From assembly GCA_964427955.1 (NCBI GenBank), contig CAYRWY010000083.1, positions 1 through 16,924 on the forward strand: 16,924 bases of DNA. The letters are read 5' to 3'. Below, in pieces: positions 1 through 8,125 of this stretch. The notes under the pieces are model-generated. The model ran no database searches, was not told where the DNA came from, and saw nothing but the letters and a program-made list of their open reading frames with translations. The stretch comes from JACRBK01 sp964427955. GTDB taxonomy: Bacteria; Chloroflexota; Anaerolineae; Aggregatilineales; Aggregatilineaceae. How positions within the stretch are numbered: position 1 is the stretch's first letter; every line of letters begins with the position of its first letter. The translations under genes were made by a program, and so were the position numbers.

Positions 1-8
1 ATAGCAAT

Positions 9-32
9 GGCTGGGGAGCACCTTCCCCAGCC
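9..32 (+). promoter_or_regulatory. Perfect stem-loop just upstream of first ABC permease
   Basis: A 9-bp perfect inverted repeat (GGCTGGGGA at 9-17, TCCCCAGCC at 24-32) encloses a 6-base loop. It ends 21 bases before the permease start and has no T-tract, so it is not a standard terminator. In sugar ABC operons a hairpin between the binding-protein gene and the permease genes often stabilises the upstream mRNA and lowers permease expression. A binding-protein gene probably lies just outside the left edge, by analogy with the same layout at 15936-15960; this is inference. Confidence 0.75.
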
Positions 33-43
33 TGGACCGGTTT

Positions 44-48
44 GGAGG
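44..48 (+). promoter_or_regulatory. Ribosome binding site fixing the permease start
   Basis: GGAGG lies 5 bases before the ATG at 54. A longer reading from the TTG at 42 would place this site inside the coding region, so ATG 54 is preferred. Confidence 0.8.
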
Positions 49-53
49 TTCTT

Positions 54-968
54 ATGTCGGCAGTCGCGCTTTACCGGCGGGATCAACGCGGGCAGCTCTG
101 GGAACGCCTGGCGCCCTATGCCTTCATCGCGCCGTTTTTCATTGGCTTCATCGCCTTTCAACTGTTTCCCATCGGGTTTTCGGCGTATCTGAGCGTGGCG
201 GACTGGAATCCCTACGTGCGCGATGACAGCGGCCTGACCTACGTGGGACTGGATCACTTCAAGACCCTGCTGGATGACAGCCGGTTTCTGAACAGCCTCC
301 GCGTCACCCTGACGATCACGGCGGCCTGTACGCTCATCGGCACCTCGCTGTCCACGGCGCTGGCCGTCTTGTTGGACAAAGTTCCCGAATGGCTGTCGAT
401 GATCCTGCGCGGCATCTTCTTCATGCCTGCCGTGACTTCGGTCGTCGTGATCACCTACATCTGGAAACAGCTCCTCAACACCCGCTACGGCTACTTCAAT
501 GCGCTGATCGAGCAGTTGGGGATGTCGCCCCAAAAATGGTTACAGAACCCGACCACGGCACTGTGGGCGATCATCATCATGTTGATCTGGGCGGGCTTGG
601 GCTGGGACTCGCTGATCATCATGTCGGGGCTGCGCAACATCCCGCACGAGCTGTATGAAGCCGCGCGTATCGACGGGGCGGGAGCCTGGCGCGAGTTCTG
701 GAGTATCACCCTGCCGCTGCTGCGCCCGGTGCTGGTGTTCGTAGTGACCACCGGCCTGATCTACCTGCTGGGGTTGTTCGCACCGATCCAATTAATGACC
801 AATGGGGAGCCGCTGCACCGCACGGAGCCGACCGCGCTGTACCTGTACCAGGAGGGCTTCAGACTCCAGGAATTCGGCTATGCGTCGGCGATTGCCGTCG
901 TGCTGACGGTCATCATGTTTACGGTCAGCATCCTCAACTACGCTTTCTTTGGACGCGACCAGGAGTAA
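54..968 (+). CDS. ABC sugar permease, MalF-type
   Basis: Inner-membrane subunit of a carbohydrate ABC importer (CUT1 type), 304 residues from ATG 54. Hydrophobic segments begin around residues 22-48 and continue at about 82-106, 117-140, 167-190, 224-246 and 276-298, which gives the usual six helices. The EAA loop that contacts the ATPase is clear at about 202-223 (EAARIDGAGAWREFW, then ITLPLL). The next permease starts 5 bases after the stop, so the two form the normal heterodimer. The substrate cannot be read from the sequence; neighbouring glycosidase and pentose genes suggest a xyloside or other plant-derived oligosaccharide. No ATPase gene follows, so a shared MsmX/MalK-like ATPase encoded elsewhere is likely. 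Confidence 0.93.
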   Translation: MSAVALYRRDQRGQLWERLAPYAFIAPFFIGFIAFQLFPIGFSAYLSVADWNPYVRDDSGLTYVGLDHFKTLLDDSRFLNSLRVTLTITAACTLIGTSLSTALAVLLDKVPEWLSMILRGIFFMPAVTSVVVITYIWKQLLNTRYGYFNALIEQLGMSPQKWLQNPTTALWAIIIMLIWAGLGWDSLIIMSGLRNIPHELYEAARIDGAGAWREFWSITLPLLRPVLVFVVTTGLIYLLGLFAPIQLMTNGEPLHRTEPTALYLYQEGFRLQEFGYASAIAVVLTVIMFTVSILNYAFFGRDQE

Positions 969-973
969 GGCCC

Positions 974-1837
974 ATGATGACTCGGCGCAGCAAGATTATC
1001 CAGGCCATCCTGGCCGTTTCGCTCTGTCTGATCGCTATTCTCTATGCTTTCCCTTATTTCTGGATGATTTCGACGTCCTTCAAACCGGACAGTGAGCTTT
1101 TCAACCGCAAAATCCTGCCGCAAAACCCCAGCACGATTCAGTACAACCGGCTGTTTTATGGGCACGTCGTCAACAAAAAGGGCGACCGTCTCTACTACCA
1201 ATATACGCGCTACTACCGCAACAGCCTGATCGTGACGCTCTCCAGCCTGGCGCTGGTCCTCACACTGGACGCGTTGGCCGCCTTTGCCTTTGCCAAGTTT
1301 AATTTCAAAGGCAAGCGCATCCTGTTCTGGCTGATGATGCTGACGATGATGCTGCCCGTCTATGCCACGCTGATTCCGTCGTTCTATCTTTTTTCGCGCG
1401 TGTTCAAGTGGGTGAATACTTACAAGGTTCTGGTCATTCCTGGCGTAGTCGACGCCTACGGTATTTTCTTGCTCACCCAATATATGAGGGGGATTCCGTC
1501 TGAGCTGCTTGATGCGGCGCGCATCGACGGGGCCGGACCGTTGCGCGTCTTCTGGAATATCATGGTCCCCCTCAGCCGTCCCGTGCTGGGGACGCTGGCG
1601 ATTTTCAAATTCCTGCTGTCCTGGAATGATTATCTCTGGCCGTTGGTCATGATCCGGCAGGAGAGCATGTATACCCTGACGATTGGGATCGCCCAGATGA
1701 AAGTGCGCCAGGGCATGGTCGTGGAAGGTGTCCAGATGGCCGCGTCGGTCATGGCGACCATTCCGGTGCTGCTGCTGGTGTTCGCCATGCAGCGGCAGTT
1801 CTTGCGCGGCATCACAACCGGGGCGATCAAAGGCTAG
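974..1837 (+). CDS. ABC sugar permease, MalG-type
   Basis: Second inner-membrane subunit of the importer, 287 residues. AGGAG at 961-965 precedes the ATG at 974; a second ATG at 977 is possible. MalG-family marks are visible: an N-terminal helix ending in a short FPYFWMISTSFK stretch, the EAA-like loop at 177-202 (ELLDAARIDGAG, then MVPLSRP), the SWNDYLWPL segment near 216-224, and the C-terminal RGITTGAIKG. It follows the MalF-type gene after 5 bases, so the pair is co-transcribed. A strong terminator downstream ends the operon before the convergent GH116 gene. Substrate specificity is not visible. Confidence 0.93.
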   Translation: MMTRRSKIIQAILAVSLCLIAILYAFPYFWMISTSFKPDSELFNRKILPQNPSTIQYNRLFYGHVVNKKGDRLYYQYTRYYRNSLIVTLSSLALVLTLDALAAFAFAKFNFKGKRILFWLMMLTMMLPVYATLIPSFYLFSRVFKWVNTYKVLVIPGVVDAYGIFLLTQYMRGIPSELLDAARIDGAGPLRVFWNIMVPLSRPVLGTLAIFKFLLSWNDYLWPLVMIRQESMYTLTIGIAQMKVRQGMVVEGVQMAASVMATIPVLLLVFAMQRQFLRGITTGAIKG

Positions 1838-1875
1838 GGGAGCGGTATTTCCCGCCATCCCATAACCAATCATCT

Positions 1876-1910
1876 ATCCCTCCCGGCTCCGGAACCAGGA
1901 GGGATTTTTT
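1876..1910 (+). terminator. Rho-independent terminator of the first ABC operon
   Basis: An 8-bp perfect stem (ATCCCTCC at 1876-1883, GGAGGGAT at 1898-1905) with a 14-base loop is followed by a run of T to 1910. It acts on plus-strand transcripts leaving the permease pair. Read from the minus strand it has no T-tract, so it should not terminate the convergent GH116 operon efficiently. Confidence 0.88.
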
Positions 1911-1940
1911 GATCAGGCGTCCCGGCGAGGGTGTCCGTGC

Positions 1941-4391
1941 TTACACGTCCGGATGGACGACGTGGCCATCCACCGTGATCCGCAGGGCAGACATCTTACC
2001 GCCCAGGACCTGGATCGCGTAGTGCCAGGTTCCAGTGGCTTCGTCCCGGCGCTGCGTGAAGGTGCCCCAGGCGGCGCCATTCGACCAGAAGGTCGTGAAC
2101 CGATCCGCCGCGGTCGAGAGACCCGCGACCGGCGCGAAGTCCATCGATTGTTCGCCCAGATTGCAGTGAAAGCCGCTGGCCGCTAACAACAACATCCAGC
2201 TCGACATGCTGCGCGCATAGTGGTGCCCACATTCGACCTCGTCCCACGGGTTGCGGCGCCGTCCGTCGTGGCGGTCGCGGATGGCCTGTACGAGGCGCAG
2301 CCCTTCGGTGATCCACCCTTCGGCGATGAGATGCGCCGCCACGTGGTATTCCACGCCCGTCCAGACTTCGTCGGAATAGGGAAAAGGAAATCGGGGGCGG
2401 CCCCCGTGCGGCCAGGTGCACATCAGCAGCCCTGCTTCATCGTTCAAAACGTAGGTCCGCTGGCAGTTGACGTGATCGGAAAAATCCGCGCGGAAGTTGT
2501 GGTCGTAGAGGGCTTTGACGGCCCGGTGCAGGTGGTCTCGCGGGAGCAGGTCGCCCAGGCCCAACCACTGTGCGTGGGCCTGTCCCAGCAGTTGGTCGGA
2601 CAGGCACCCCTCGCCGTGTTGGTAGGGGTGAGCGTCGATGTCGTCGATCTGCTGGCGGTAGTAGTCCCCGTTCCACAGCAGGCCGTCGAGTTTCTGGCTG
2701 CCCTTCTGCCACGTCGCGTGGCAGCGCTGCGCCAGCGCCGGATCGTCCATAACGGACGCCATCTGCTCGACCGCGCGCAGGGCGGCTAGATAATAGATGC
2801 CGGACAGGGGATTCGGCCCGTAGAACTCAATGTCGTAGGTGTTGTGCTGTTTGCCGTCCAGTACGCCGTCCTGGTCGGTATCCCAGTGCGCGCTGGCGAA
2901 TCCGATCGCGCGTTTGACGCCGGGCCACAGGGCCGCCAGCCACTCTCGATCCCCGCTGAGCTGCCATTCGCGGTACGTGCGCAGGATGCTGCCCAGTTGC
3001 CCGTCCGAGGCGGCTTCCGGGGCAGCGCCCTGGGACCAGAGGAAGGGTTCATCCATCGAGGTGTAGTTTCGGAAGTTCATGAACCCGTCGGCATTCGTCT
3101 CGATCCCGAACTCGATCCGGCGCATTTCGCGTTCGAGCGACGGGAACAGGTACGCGACCGTATAGACGTAACTCCACACGTGGGTGCAGCTCCCGGCACA
3201 GCAGCCCGCCGCGTCGAAGCAGCCTTCCCACCCGTAGAACCGGCCATCCTCCAACCAGAAGCAGGTATTGCTGCGCACCGGGACGATGTTGGCCGAGATA
3301 GCTTCCAGCAGGGAATACGGCAGAGTGCTGCCGAACAAGGCGTCGTGAAACTGGCGGGTCCCGTTTTCCAGGCGCTCCCATTCGTCCATCACGTAGCGCG
3401 CCACGCTCCAGGCGTCCTCGAAGCGGGTGGCGTAATGATTGCGAATGATCCGGGCATGGCCCCGTTCGGGCGTCGTCCACGTATTAAGGCGGTTGGGAAA
3501 GTGCCACGTCAAGACGAACCGGAAGGCGCGCTGTTCGCCGGGCGCGAGCGTCGCCAGCAGGCCCAGCGATCCCGTGTCCGGTTTGCCCGTCTCGGACGGC
3601 ATCGGGTAATTCGGATCGTCCAGCAAGCCATCATCCAGAAAATCGTCCCAGAAGGCCCGGAGAAAGTCCCACCAGCCGCCGCGCAGCCAGGCGGGCTTGA
3701 CGGTGACCTGGGCATGATCGGTGACCAGGCTCAGGCTGCCGTAGCGCAGATCGTCGGAGCTGATCTGGTCGGCGCTGAGGACCAGGCCGCGCAGAGTGTC
3801 GCCTGAGCGGTATTCGATCCGGGGCTTGCCGACGGTGTTCATGCCCAAGTTGCCGAAGGGGTCCAGGCGCAGACCGCCGACCGGATTGATCAGTGATCCG
3901 ACCAGCGTGATCTTCACGGTCTCTTGAGACGTGTTGGTGACGTGGTAGGTGAGGATCGCGCAGGGAATCCCCGAATCCTCGGGGTTCAAGGGGATCAGCG
4001 GCGTGAACGCCTCCAGTTGGACCGCGACGGGCAGGCGGGGATCGTGGAAATCGACCTGCGCGAACGGGTATTCCCCTCGAAAGGTGGTCCGGGCGCAGCG
4101 GGGTAGCCCCGCGTTGGTGGCGGGATGGTAGCCATGCGACAGCGTGTAAGGCGGTTGGAGAGGCCCCTCAAGCACGCGCGCCACCGGCGGTTGGTGCTCG
4201 ATCTGGGTGCGGATCGCGAAAAAGGTGTTCGGCAGATTATTGCCCGTGGCCGGTTGGTTGAAGATTTCCCAGTCGCGGAGTTCGCCCCGCGCGCCCAGTG
4301 ACACGTTGCCGGTGCCAACGCCTCCCAAAGGAAACGCGAGGGCGGTATGGGAGGCGTCGTAGGTCCGGGCCTGATCGCTAAAGCCGATCAT
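1941..4391 (-). CDS. GH116 family glycoside hydrolase (beta-glucosidase/beta-xylosidase type)
   Basis: An 816-residue retaining glycosidase with the two-part GH116 plan: an N-terminal beta domain (GBA2_N-like, opening with ALAFPLGGVGTGNVS and RGELRDWEIFNQ, about 15-300) and the alpha/alpha barrel formerly called DUF608 (about 350-740). By alignment from memory with human GBA2, the nucleophile would be Glu389 in YGWEGCFD and the acid/base Asp520 in HNTYDIEFYG. A DTDQDG loop at 504-509 resembles the calcium site of bacterial members. EVWTGVEY and RNPWDEVECGHHYARSMSSW are family-typical. There is no signal peptide, so it should act in the cytosol on imported glycosides. It starts 5 bases after galM with no strong ribosome site, suggesting translational coupling. 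GH116 includes beta-glucosidases, beta-xylosidases and glucosylceramidases; beta-xylosidase is favoured here by context only. Confidence 0.92.
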   Translation of the reverse strand: MIGFSDQARTYDASHTALAFPLGGVGTGNVSLGARGELRDWEIFNQPATGNNLPNTFFAIRTQIEHQPPVARVLEGPLQPPYTLSHGYHPATNAGLPRCARTTFRGEYPFAQVDFHDPRLPVAVQLEAFTPLIPLNPEDSGIPCAILTYHVTNTSQETVKITLVGSLINPVGGLRLDPFGNLGMNTVGKPRIEYRSGDTLRGLVLSADQISSDDLRYGSLSLVTDHAQVTVKPAWLRGGWWDFLRAFWDDFLDDGLLDDPNYPMPSETGKPDTGSLGLLATLAPGEQRAFRFVLTWHFPNRLNTWTTPERGHARIIRNHYATRFEDAWSVARYVMDEWERLENGTRQFHDALFGSTLPYSLLEAISANIVPVRSNTCFWLEDGRFYGWEGCFDAAGCCAGSCTHVWSYVYTVAYLFPSLEREMRRIEFGIETNADGFMNFRNYTSMDEPFLWSQGAAPEAASDGQLGSILRTYREWQLSGDREWLAALWPGVKRAIGFASAHWDTDQDGVLDGKQHNTYDIEFYGPNPLSGIYYLAALRAVEQMASVMDDPALAQRCHATWQKGSQKLDGLLWNGDYYRQQIDDIDAHPYQHGEGCLSDQLLGQAHAQWLGLGDLLPRDHLHRAVKALYDHNFRADFSDHVNCQRTYVLNDEAGLLMCTWPHGGRPRFPFPYSDEVWTGVEYHVAAHLIAEGWITEGLRLVQAIRDRHDGRRRNPWDEVECGHHYARSMSSWMLLLAASGFHCNLGEQSMDFAPVAGLSTAADRFTTFWSNGAAWGTFTQRRDEATGTWHYAIQVLGGKMSALRITVDGHVVHPDV

Positions 4392-4396
4392 CTTGA

Positions 4397-5443
4397 TCAG
4401 GTCGTGGCGAATTTGAGAACGGTCACGGAATGGTACGTCTCGCCGGGACGCAGCACCACCGTCGAAAAATGCGGGTGATGAATCGCGTCCGGGAAATGTT
4501 GGGTTTCCAGCGCCAACCCGTCGCCCTGGCGGTAGACCTCGCCGCCCGCGCCGACCAGCGTCGCATTCAGGAAATTCCCCGAGTAGAACTGGATGCCGGG
4601 TTCGGTGGTGAGGACGGTAAGCTCGCGACCTGAGCCGGGATCGGTCAGTCGTGCGGCCAACACCAAGGAGTGGTCGTCGGGCACGGGGCGCTTCAAGACG
4701 AAGTTATGATCGTAGCCCCGCCCGCTCACAATCTGGGGGTGCGACGAACGCAAACTTTGTCCGATCCGGCGCGGGCTGCGGAAGTCGAACGGCGTGCCTT
4801 CGAGGGATGCGATCTCACCCGTCGGGATGGCAGTGTTGTCGGTCGGCGTGAAATGATCCGCATTGATCGTCAGGACGTGATCGTAAACGTCACCGTGACC
4901 GGCCAGGTTGAAATAGGAATGATTGGTCAGGTTGACGAGCGTGGGTTTGTCGGTGGTAGCGTGGTAGTCGATGTTCAGGCCGTTGTCGTCGGTGAGGGTG
5001 TAGGTCACGGTGACTGTCAGGTTGCCCGGATAGCCTTCTTCGCCATCCGGACTCAGATACTTCAGCACCAGGCTGTTGCCGCTGACCGTCGGCGTCCAGA
5101 CGCGCTTGTCGAAGCCGACCGTCCCCCCGTGCAAGTGATTCGGGCCATCGTTGGTGGCCAACGAATACTGCGCGCCGTCCAGCGTAAAGCGCCCTCGGGC
5201 GATCCGGTTGGCGAAGCGCCCGGTGATACACCCGAAGTAGGGGCTTTGGGTTTCGTAGTCGGCCAGCCGGTCGAAGCCCAGCACGATATTGGTCCGGTTC
5301 CCGTCACGATCGGGTATGCGAATGGACGTAATGATCCCACCATAAGTAATAATCTTGATTTCGGTGCCCTGGGTATTGGTGAGCGTATATTCCTCTACCG
5401 CCTGGCCCTGAGCCGTGGTGCCATAGAATCGCTTGTCAATCAT
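4397..5443 (-). CDS. galM: Aldose 1-epimerase (mutarotase)
   Basis: Interconverts the alpha and beta anomers of free aldoses in the cytosol. The 348-residue length is normal for the family. Recognisable blocks are GRFANRIARGRF (75-86), NHLHGG (102-107), the catalytic NHSYFNL with His175, YDHNFVL with Asp245, and LALETQHFPDA with the general base Glu313. GAGGA lies just upstream of ATG 5443. The gene sits 63 bases after the semialdehyde dehydrogenase and 5 bases before the GH116 gene. Next to a retaining beta-glycosidase it would convert the beta-sugar released by hydrolysis into the anomer used by the next enzyme, presumably a pentose 1-dehydrogenase. Family members act on glucose, galactose, xylose and arabinose, so the gene does not by itself define the sugar. 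Confidence 0.95.
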   Translation of the reverse strand: MIDKRFYGTTAQGQAVEEYTLTNTQGTEIKIITYGGIITSIRIPDRDGNRTNIVLGFDRLADYETQSPYFGCITGRFANRIARGRFTLDGAQYSLATNDGPNHLHGGTVGFDKRVWTPTVSGNSLVLKYLSPDGEEGYPGNLTVTVTYTLTDDNGLNIDYHATTDKPTLVNLTNHSYFNLAGHGDVYDHVLTINADHFTPTDNTAIPTGEIASLEGTPFDFRSPRRIGQSLRSSHPQIVSGRGYDHNFVLKRPVPDDHSLVLAARLTDPGSGRELTVLTTEPGIQFYSGNFLNATLVGAGGEVYRQGDGLALETQHFPDAIHHPHFSTVVLRPGETYHSVTVLKFATT

Positions 5444-5482
5444 AAGTCCTCACTTGTGATGCGCGTTTCAAATACCTCTCGA

Positions 5483-5510
5483 AGTATAATGCCGGTTTGG
5501 TCACGGTCAA
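5483..5510 (-). promoter_or_regulatory. Possible internal promoter for galM and GH116
   Basis: On the minus strand TTGACC (5510-5505) overlaps the stop codon of the semialdehyde dehydrogenase and is followed after 16 bases by TATACT (5488-5483). Both hexamers are close to the sigma-70 consensus. It would start transcription about 30 bases upstream of galM, letting the glycosidase genes be expressed apart from the dehydrogenase. Confidence 0.5.
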
Positions 5511-7093
5511 AACCCCTCGCGGGTGAGCTGGTTGTCTATTGTTCGCCAGATATGGAGCGGGTTGGCGGCCTGGAGCGCCTCCGGCAGCAAGGCGTCGGGG
5601 ACGTTTTGAAAGGCCACCGGGCGCATGAAGCGTTTGATGGCTGTCATGCCTACCGAGGTTGTCTGCGGCGTGGTGGTGGCGGGATACGGCCCCCCGTGCT
5701 GCATCGCATACACCACCTCGACGCCGGTGGGGAAGCCGTTCCAGATCAAGCGCCCCGCTTTTTCCCGCAGCCGCGAGAACAATTCGCTGGTGAAGGCTGG
5801 CTCGTCCGCTTCGGAGTGCACGGTCGCGGTCAGGGTGCCGTGCAGCGCGTCCACGGCTTCGAGCAGTTCATCGGCGGTGGGGCACACGACGAACAGCGTC
5901 ACCGGGCCGAAATGCTCGCTTTGCAGCCTCTCGTCCTGGATGAACAGGGCCGAGGTCGTTTGAAGGATGGTGTTGGGAAAACAGAACCCGTTGGGATCGA
6001 GCGCATCGGTGGCGGTACGTTCCGACACCAGGCCGGACGCCAGGGTTTGCTCGACGCTGGACGTTAGATGGGTCAGTACCGCGTGGTTCAACAGCACGCC
6101 GGGCTGGCGCCGATCCATCAGTTCGGCCACCTGGGCGATGAAGCCCCGGCTTGCGGCGCTGTCGATGACAAACACGACGCCTGGCTTCGTACAAAACTGA
6201 CCGGCGCCCAGCGTGACGGAAGTGACCAGCCCTTCGGCAAGGGCGGCGCCGCGCACCTGGAGCGCCTGGGGCGAAATGACGATCGGATTGACGCTGCCCA
6301 TCTCGGCGAAAACCGGAATCGGGCGCGGACGTCGGGCGGCGGTGTCGAACAGCGCGCGTCCTCCGCCCAGCGACCCCGTGAAGCCGACCGCTTCAAGCTG
6401 GGGATGCTCCACCAGGGCCTGCCCGACCCGGATCGTCTGACCCTGCACCATCGAAAAGAAGCCAGGTGGAAAGTGATGCTGCTCCCCCGCCGCCAGGATC
6501 GCCCGCGCGACCAGTTCTGACGTGCCGGGATGGCCGGGATGGGCCTTCACGATCACCGGACAACCGGCGGCCAACGCCGAGGCCGTATCACCCCCGGCCA
6601 CGCTGAAGGCAAACGGGAAATTGCTGGCGCTAAACACGCCTACTGGCCCTAGCGGTACCAACATCCGCCGCATGTCCGGGCGCGGCGCGGGCTTGCGGTC
6701 GGGTAGGGCGGTATCGATGATGGCTTCGACGTAGGAGCCTTCGCGCAGCAGATTGGCAAACTGCCGGAGCTGCGATGTGGTCCGCCCGCGTTCGCTCTCC
6801 AGGCGGGGCTGCCCCAGTCCGGTTTCGGCTGCCGCGGTGTCGATCAGTACCGCCCCCAGTTTTTCGATCTCCTCCGCCACTGTATCAAGCAAGGCGGCGT
6901 GTTGGGCCGCACTGTACTGGCGCATGGTTTTGAAGGCTTCGGCGGCTTGAAGCACCGCCGTGTTGATCTCGCCGTCCGTGGCGTCGAAGAACCGGACGCT
7001 GCCCTCGGTCTTAGTCCGGGGATCGACGCTAAAAAACGACTCGTGTCCTTGTGCTGACCATTGGCCCGCGATGAGATTTTGTCCTGATACCAT
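5507..7093 (-). CDS. Alpha-ketoglutaric semialdehyde (2,5-dioxopentanoate) dehydrogenase
   Basis: NAD(P)-dependent aldehyde dehydrogenase, 528 residues, oxidising 2,5-dioxopentanoate to alpha-ketoglutarate, the last step of oxidative pentose and hexarate routes. Aldehyde dehydrogenase landmarks are present: the SASNFPFAFSVAGGD block with Asn158, Lys183 in IVKAHPGHPG, FTGSLGGGRALF at 238-249, Glu264 in FAEMGSVNP and nucleophile Cys301 in GAGQFCTKPG. The SASNFPFAFSVAGGD and EMGSVNP blocks, the length above 500, and the C-terminal GGPYPATTTPQTTSVGM stretch are typical of this subfamily rather than of betaine or succinate semialdehyde enzymes. GAGGA lies 7 bases before ATG 7093, and a good promoter lies just upstream. 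It is divergent from the two dehydratases that make its substrate, and it leads the operon continuing into galM and GH116. Confidence 0.92.
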   Translation of the reverse strand: MVSGQNLIAGQWSAQGHESFFSVDPRTKTEGSVRFFDATDGEINTAVLQAAEAFKTMRQYSAAQHAALLDTVAEEIEKLGAVLIDTAAAETGLGQPRLESERGRTTSQLRQFANLLREGSYVEAIIDTALPDRKPAPRPDMRRMLVPLGPVGVFSASNFPFAFSVAGGDTASALAAGCPVIVKAHPGHPGTSELVARAILAAGEQHHFPPGFFSMVQGQTIRVGQALVEHPQLEAVGFTGSLGGGRALFDTAARRPRPIPVFAEMGSVNPIVISPQALQVRGAALAEGLVTSVTLGAGQFCTKPGVVFVIDSAASRGFIAQVAELMDRRQPGVLLNHAVLTHLTSSVEQTLASGLVSERTATDALDPNGFCFPNTILQTTSALFIQDERLQSEHFGPVTLFVVCPTADELLEAVDALHGTLTATVHSEADEPAFTSELFSRLREKAGRLIWNGFPTGVEVVYAMQHGGPYPATTTPQTTSVGMTAIKRFMRPVAFQNVPDALLPEALQAANPLHIWRTIDNQLTREGF

Positions 7094-7129
7094 GATGTAG
7101 TCCTCAGTCCTGGCTTCTGCATGGGGTTC

Positions 7130-7158
7130 ACGTTATCAGATCGAGGGTTGTCTGTCAA
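7130..7158 (-). promoter_or_regulatory. Sigma-70 promoter for the semialdehyde dehydrogenase operon
   Basis: On the minus strand a perfect TTGACA (7158-7153) is followed by a 17-base spacer and TAACGT (7135-7130). Transcription would start near 7123, giving a short leader of about 30 bases. The architecture matches the promoters at 10126 and 14275. Confidence 0.7.
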
Positions 7159-7186
7159 ACTACTTTTTTCTGCCGTCTCAATCGGC

Positions 7187-7192
7187 TACAAT
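7187..7192 (+). promoter_or_regulatory. Possible -10 element for the divergent dehydratase operon
   Basis: TACAAT differs from TATAAT at one position and lies 42 bases before ATG 7235. No good -35 hexamer is found 16-18 bases upstream, where there is only a T-run at 7164-7169. If real, this promoter may depend on an activator. The divergent minus-strand promoter lies only about 30 bases away, so a single bound protein could affect both. Confidence 0.4.
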
Positions 7193-7234
7193 CACCCTCA
7201 ACAGTGTATGAGACACAGAGTGAGCGAACAATCC

Positions 7235-8125
7235 ATGTGGCTGGTACGTTTCTTTCATCCAGAGCACGGCGTCCGGATCGGGGTACAGCAGGGTGACAGC
7301 GTGTGCGACGTCAGCGCCCAGGTGCCGACCATCAGCGCCTGGCTGCAATCCTCGGTCGGTGATCCCCAGGCGGCGGTGGACCGGCTGGTCAAGATCGCCG
7401 AGGCATCCCCGACGGTCTATCCGGCGGCGCTGTTCGACCAGGCGCCATCTCCCAGCGTCCCTCACTGGCTCGCGCCGGTGGATGGGCAGGATGTGTGGGC
7501 CGCGGGGGTCACCTACGAACGCAGCCGTCAGGCCCGCCAGGAAGAAGCGGACGACGGCGGCGATGTCTATCAGCGGGTGTACCAGGCGGCCCGCCCGGAG
7601 CTTTTTTTCAAAGCCCAGGGCGAGTGGGTTGTCGGCCACTATGGAGAAGTCGGCATACGCGCCGACGCGGCGTGGAACGTGCCGGAGCCGGAACTCACCC
7701 TGGTGATGAATCCGGCCCTGGAAATCGTGGGCATGACGGCGGGCAACGATATGAGCAGCCGGGACATCGAAGGCGAAAATCCCCTCTATTTGCCCCAGGC
7801 TAAAATCTACACCGCTGCCTGTGCGCTGGGACATGGGATCTGGCTCCAGCCGGTCGAGAACTTCCCACAGACGGCCATCCGCATCGACATTCGCCGCCCA
7901 AACGTGGTGGTGTTTTCCGGTGAGACTTCTACGACCAAAATTCGGCGAACCGCGCGCGATCTGCTCACCTACCTGGGGCGCGGTCTGCAATTTCCGCAAG
8001 GCGTGGCGTTGATGACCGGAACAGGCATCGTGCCGCCCAGTGACTTCACGCTGCAAGTCGGGGATGTGGTGCAGGTCAGCATCGACGGCGTTGCGGCGCT
8101 GATCAATACGGTAAAGGTGGTTTGA
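7235..8125 (+). CDS. 2-keto-3-deoxy-pentonate dehydratase, FAH-fold
   Basis: Fumarylacetoacetate-hydrolase-fold enzyme, 296 residues from ATG 7235. It would dehydrate 2-keto-3-deoxy-xylonate (or -arabinonate) to alpha-ketoglutaric semialdehyde. Metal-binding and catalytic residues are placed as in the family: Glu151 and Glu153 in PEPELTLVM, Asp172 in GNDMSSRDIEG and Lys190 in LPQAKIY. As I recall, the archaeal 2-keto-3-deoxy-D-arabinonate dehydratase has Glu143, Glu145, Asp164 and Lys182, which is identical spacing offset by 8. The frame is open back to 7121, but the extra residues look unlike any family start. GTG 7220 is an alternative; no candidate has a strong ribosome site. The stop overlaps the start of the next dehydratase by one base, and the pathway's next enzyme is divergent. 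Other FAH-fold activities are possible, but context favours this one. Confidence 0.87.
   Translation: MWLVRFFHPEHGVRIGVQQGDSVCDVSAQVPTISAWLQSSVGDPQAAVDRLVKIAEASPTVYPAALFDQAPSPSVPHWLAPVDGQDVWAAGVTYERSRQARQEEADDGGDVYQRVYQAARPELFFKAQGEWVVGHYGEVGIRADAAWNVPEPELTLVMNPALEIVGMTAGNDMSSRDIEGENPLYLPQAKIYTAACALGHGIWLQPVENFPQTAIRIDIRRPNVVVFSGETSTTKIRRTARDLLTYLGRGLQFPQGVALMTGTGIVPPSDFTLQVGDVVQVSIDGVAALINTVKVV

Noticed and set aside
938..1873. A 311-residue antisense frame over the MalG-type permease
   Set aside because: The composition rich in His, Gln and Arg is typical of the complement of membrane-protein codons, and the frame runs across a terminator.
4670..6067. A 465-residue plus-strand open frame across galM and the semialdehyde dehydrogenase
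   Set aside because: It spans the boundary between two well-supported minus-strand genes and shows no domain.
7121..7234. An N-terminal extension of the FAH-fold dehydratase from ATG 7121
   Set aside because: The extra 38 residues overlap the divergent promoter region, and the family-like sequence begins at MWLVRF.
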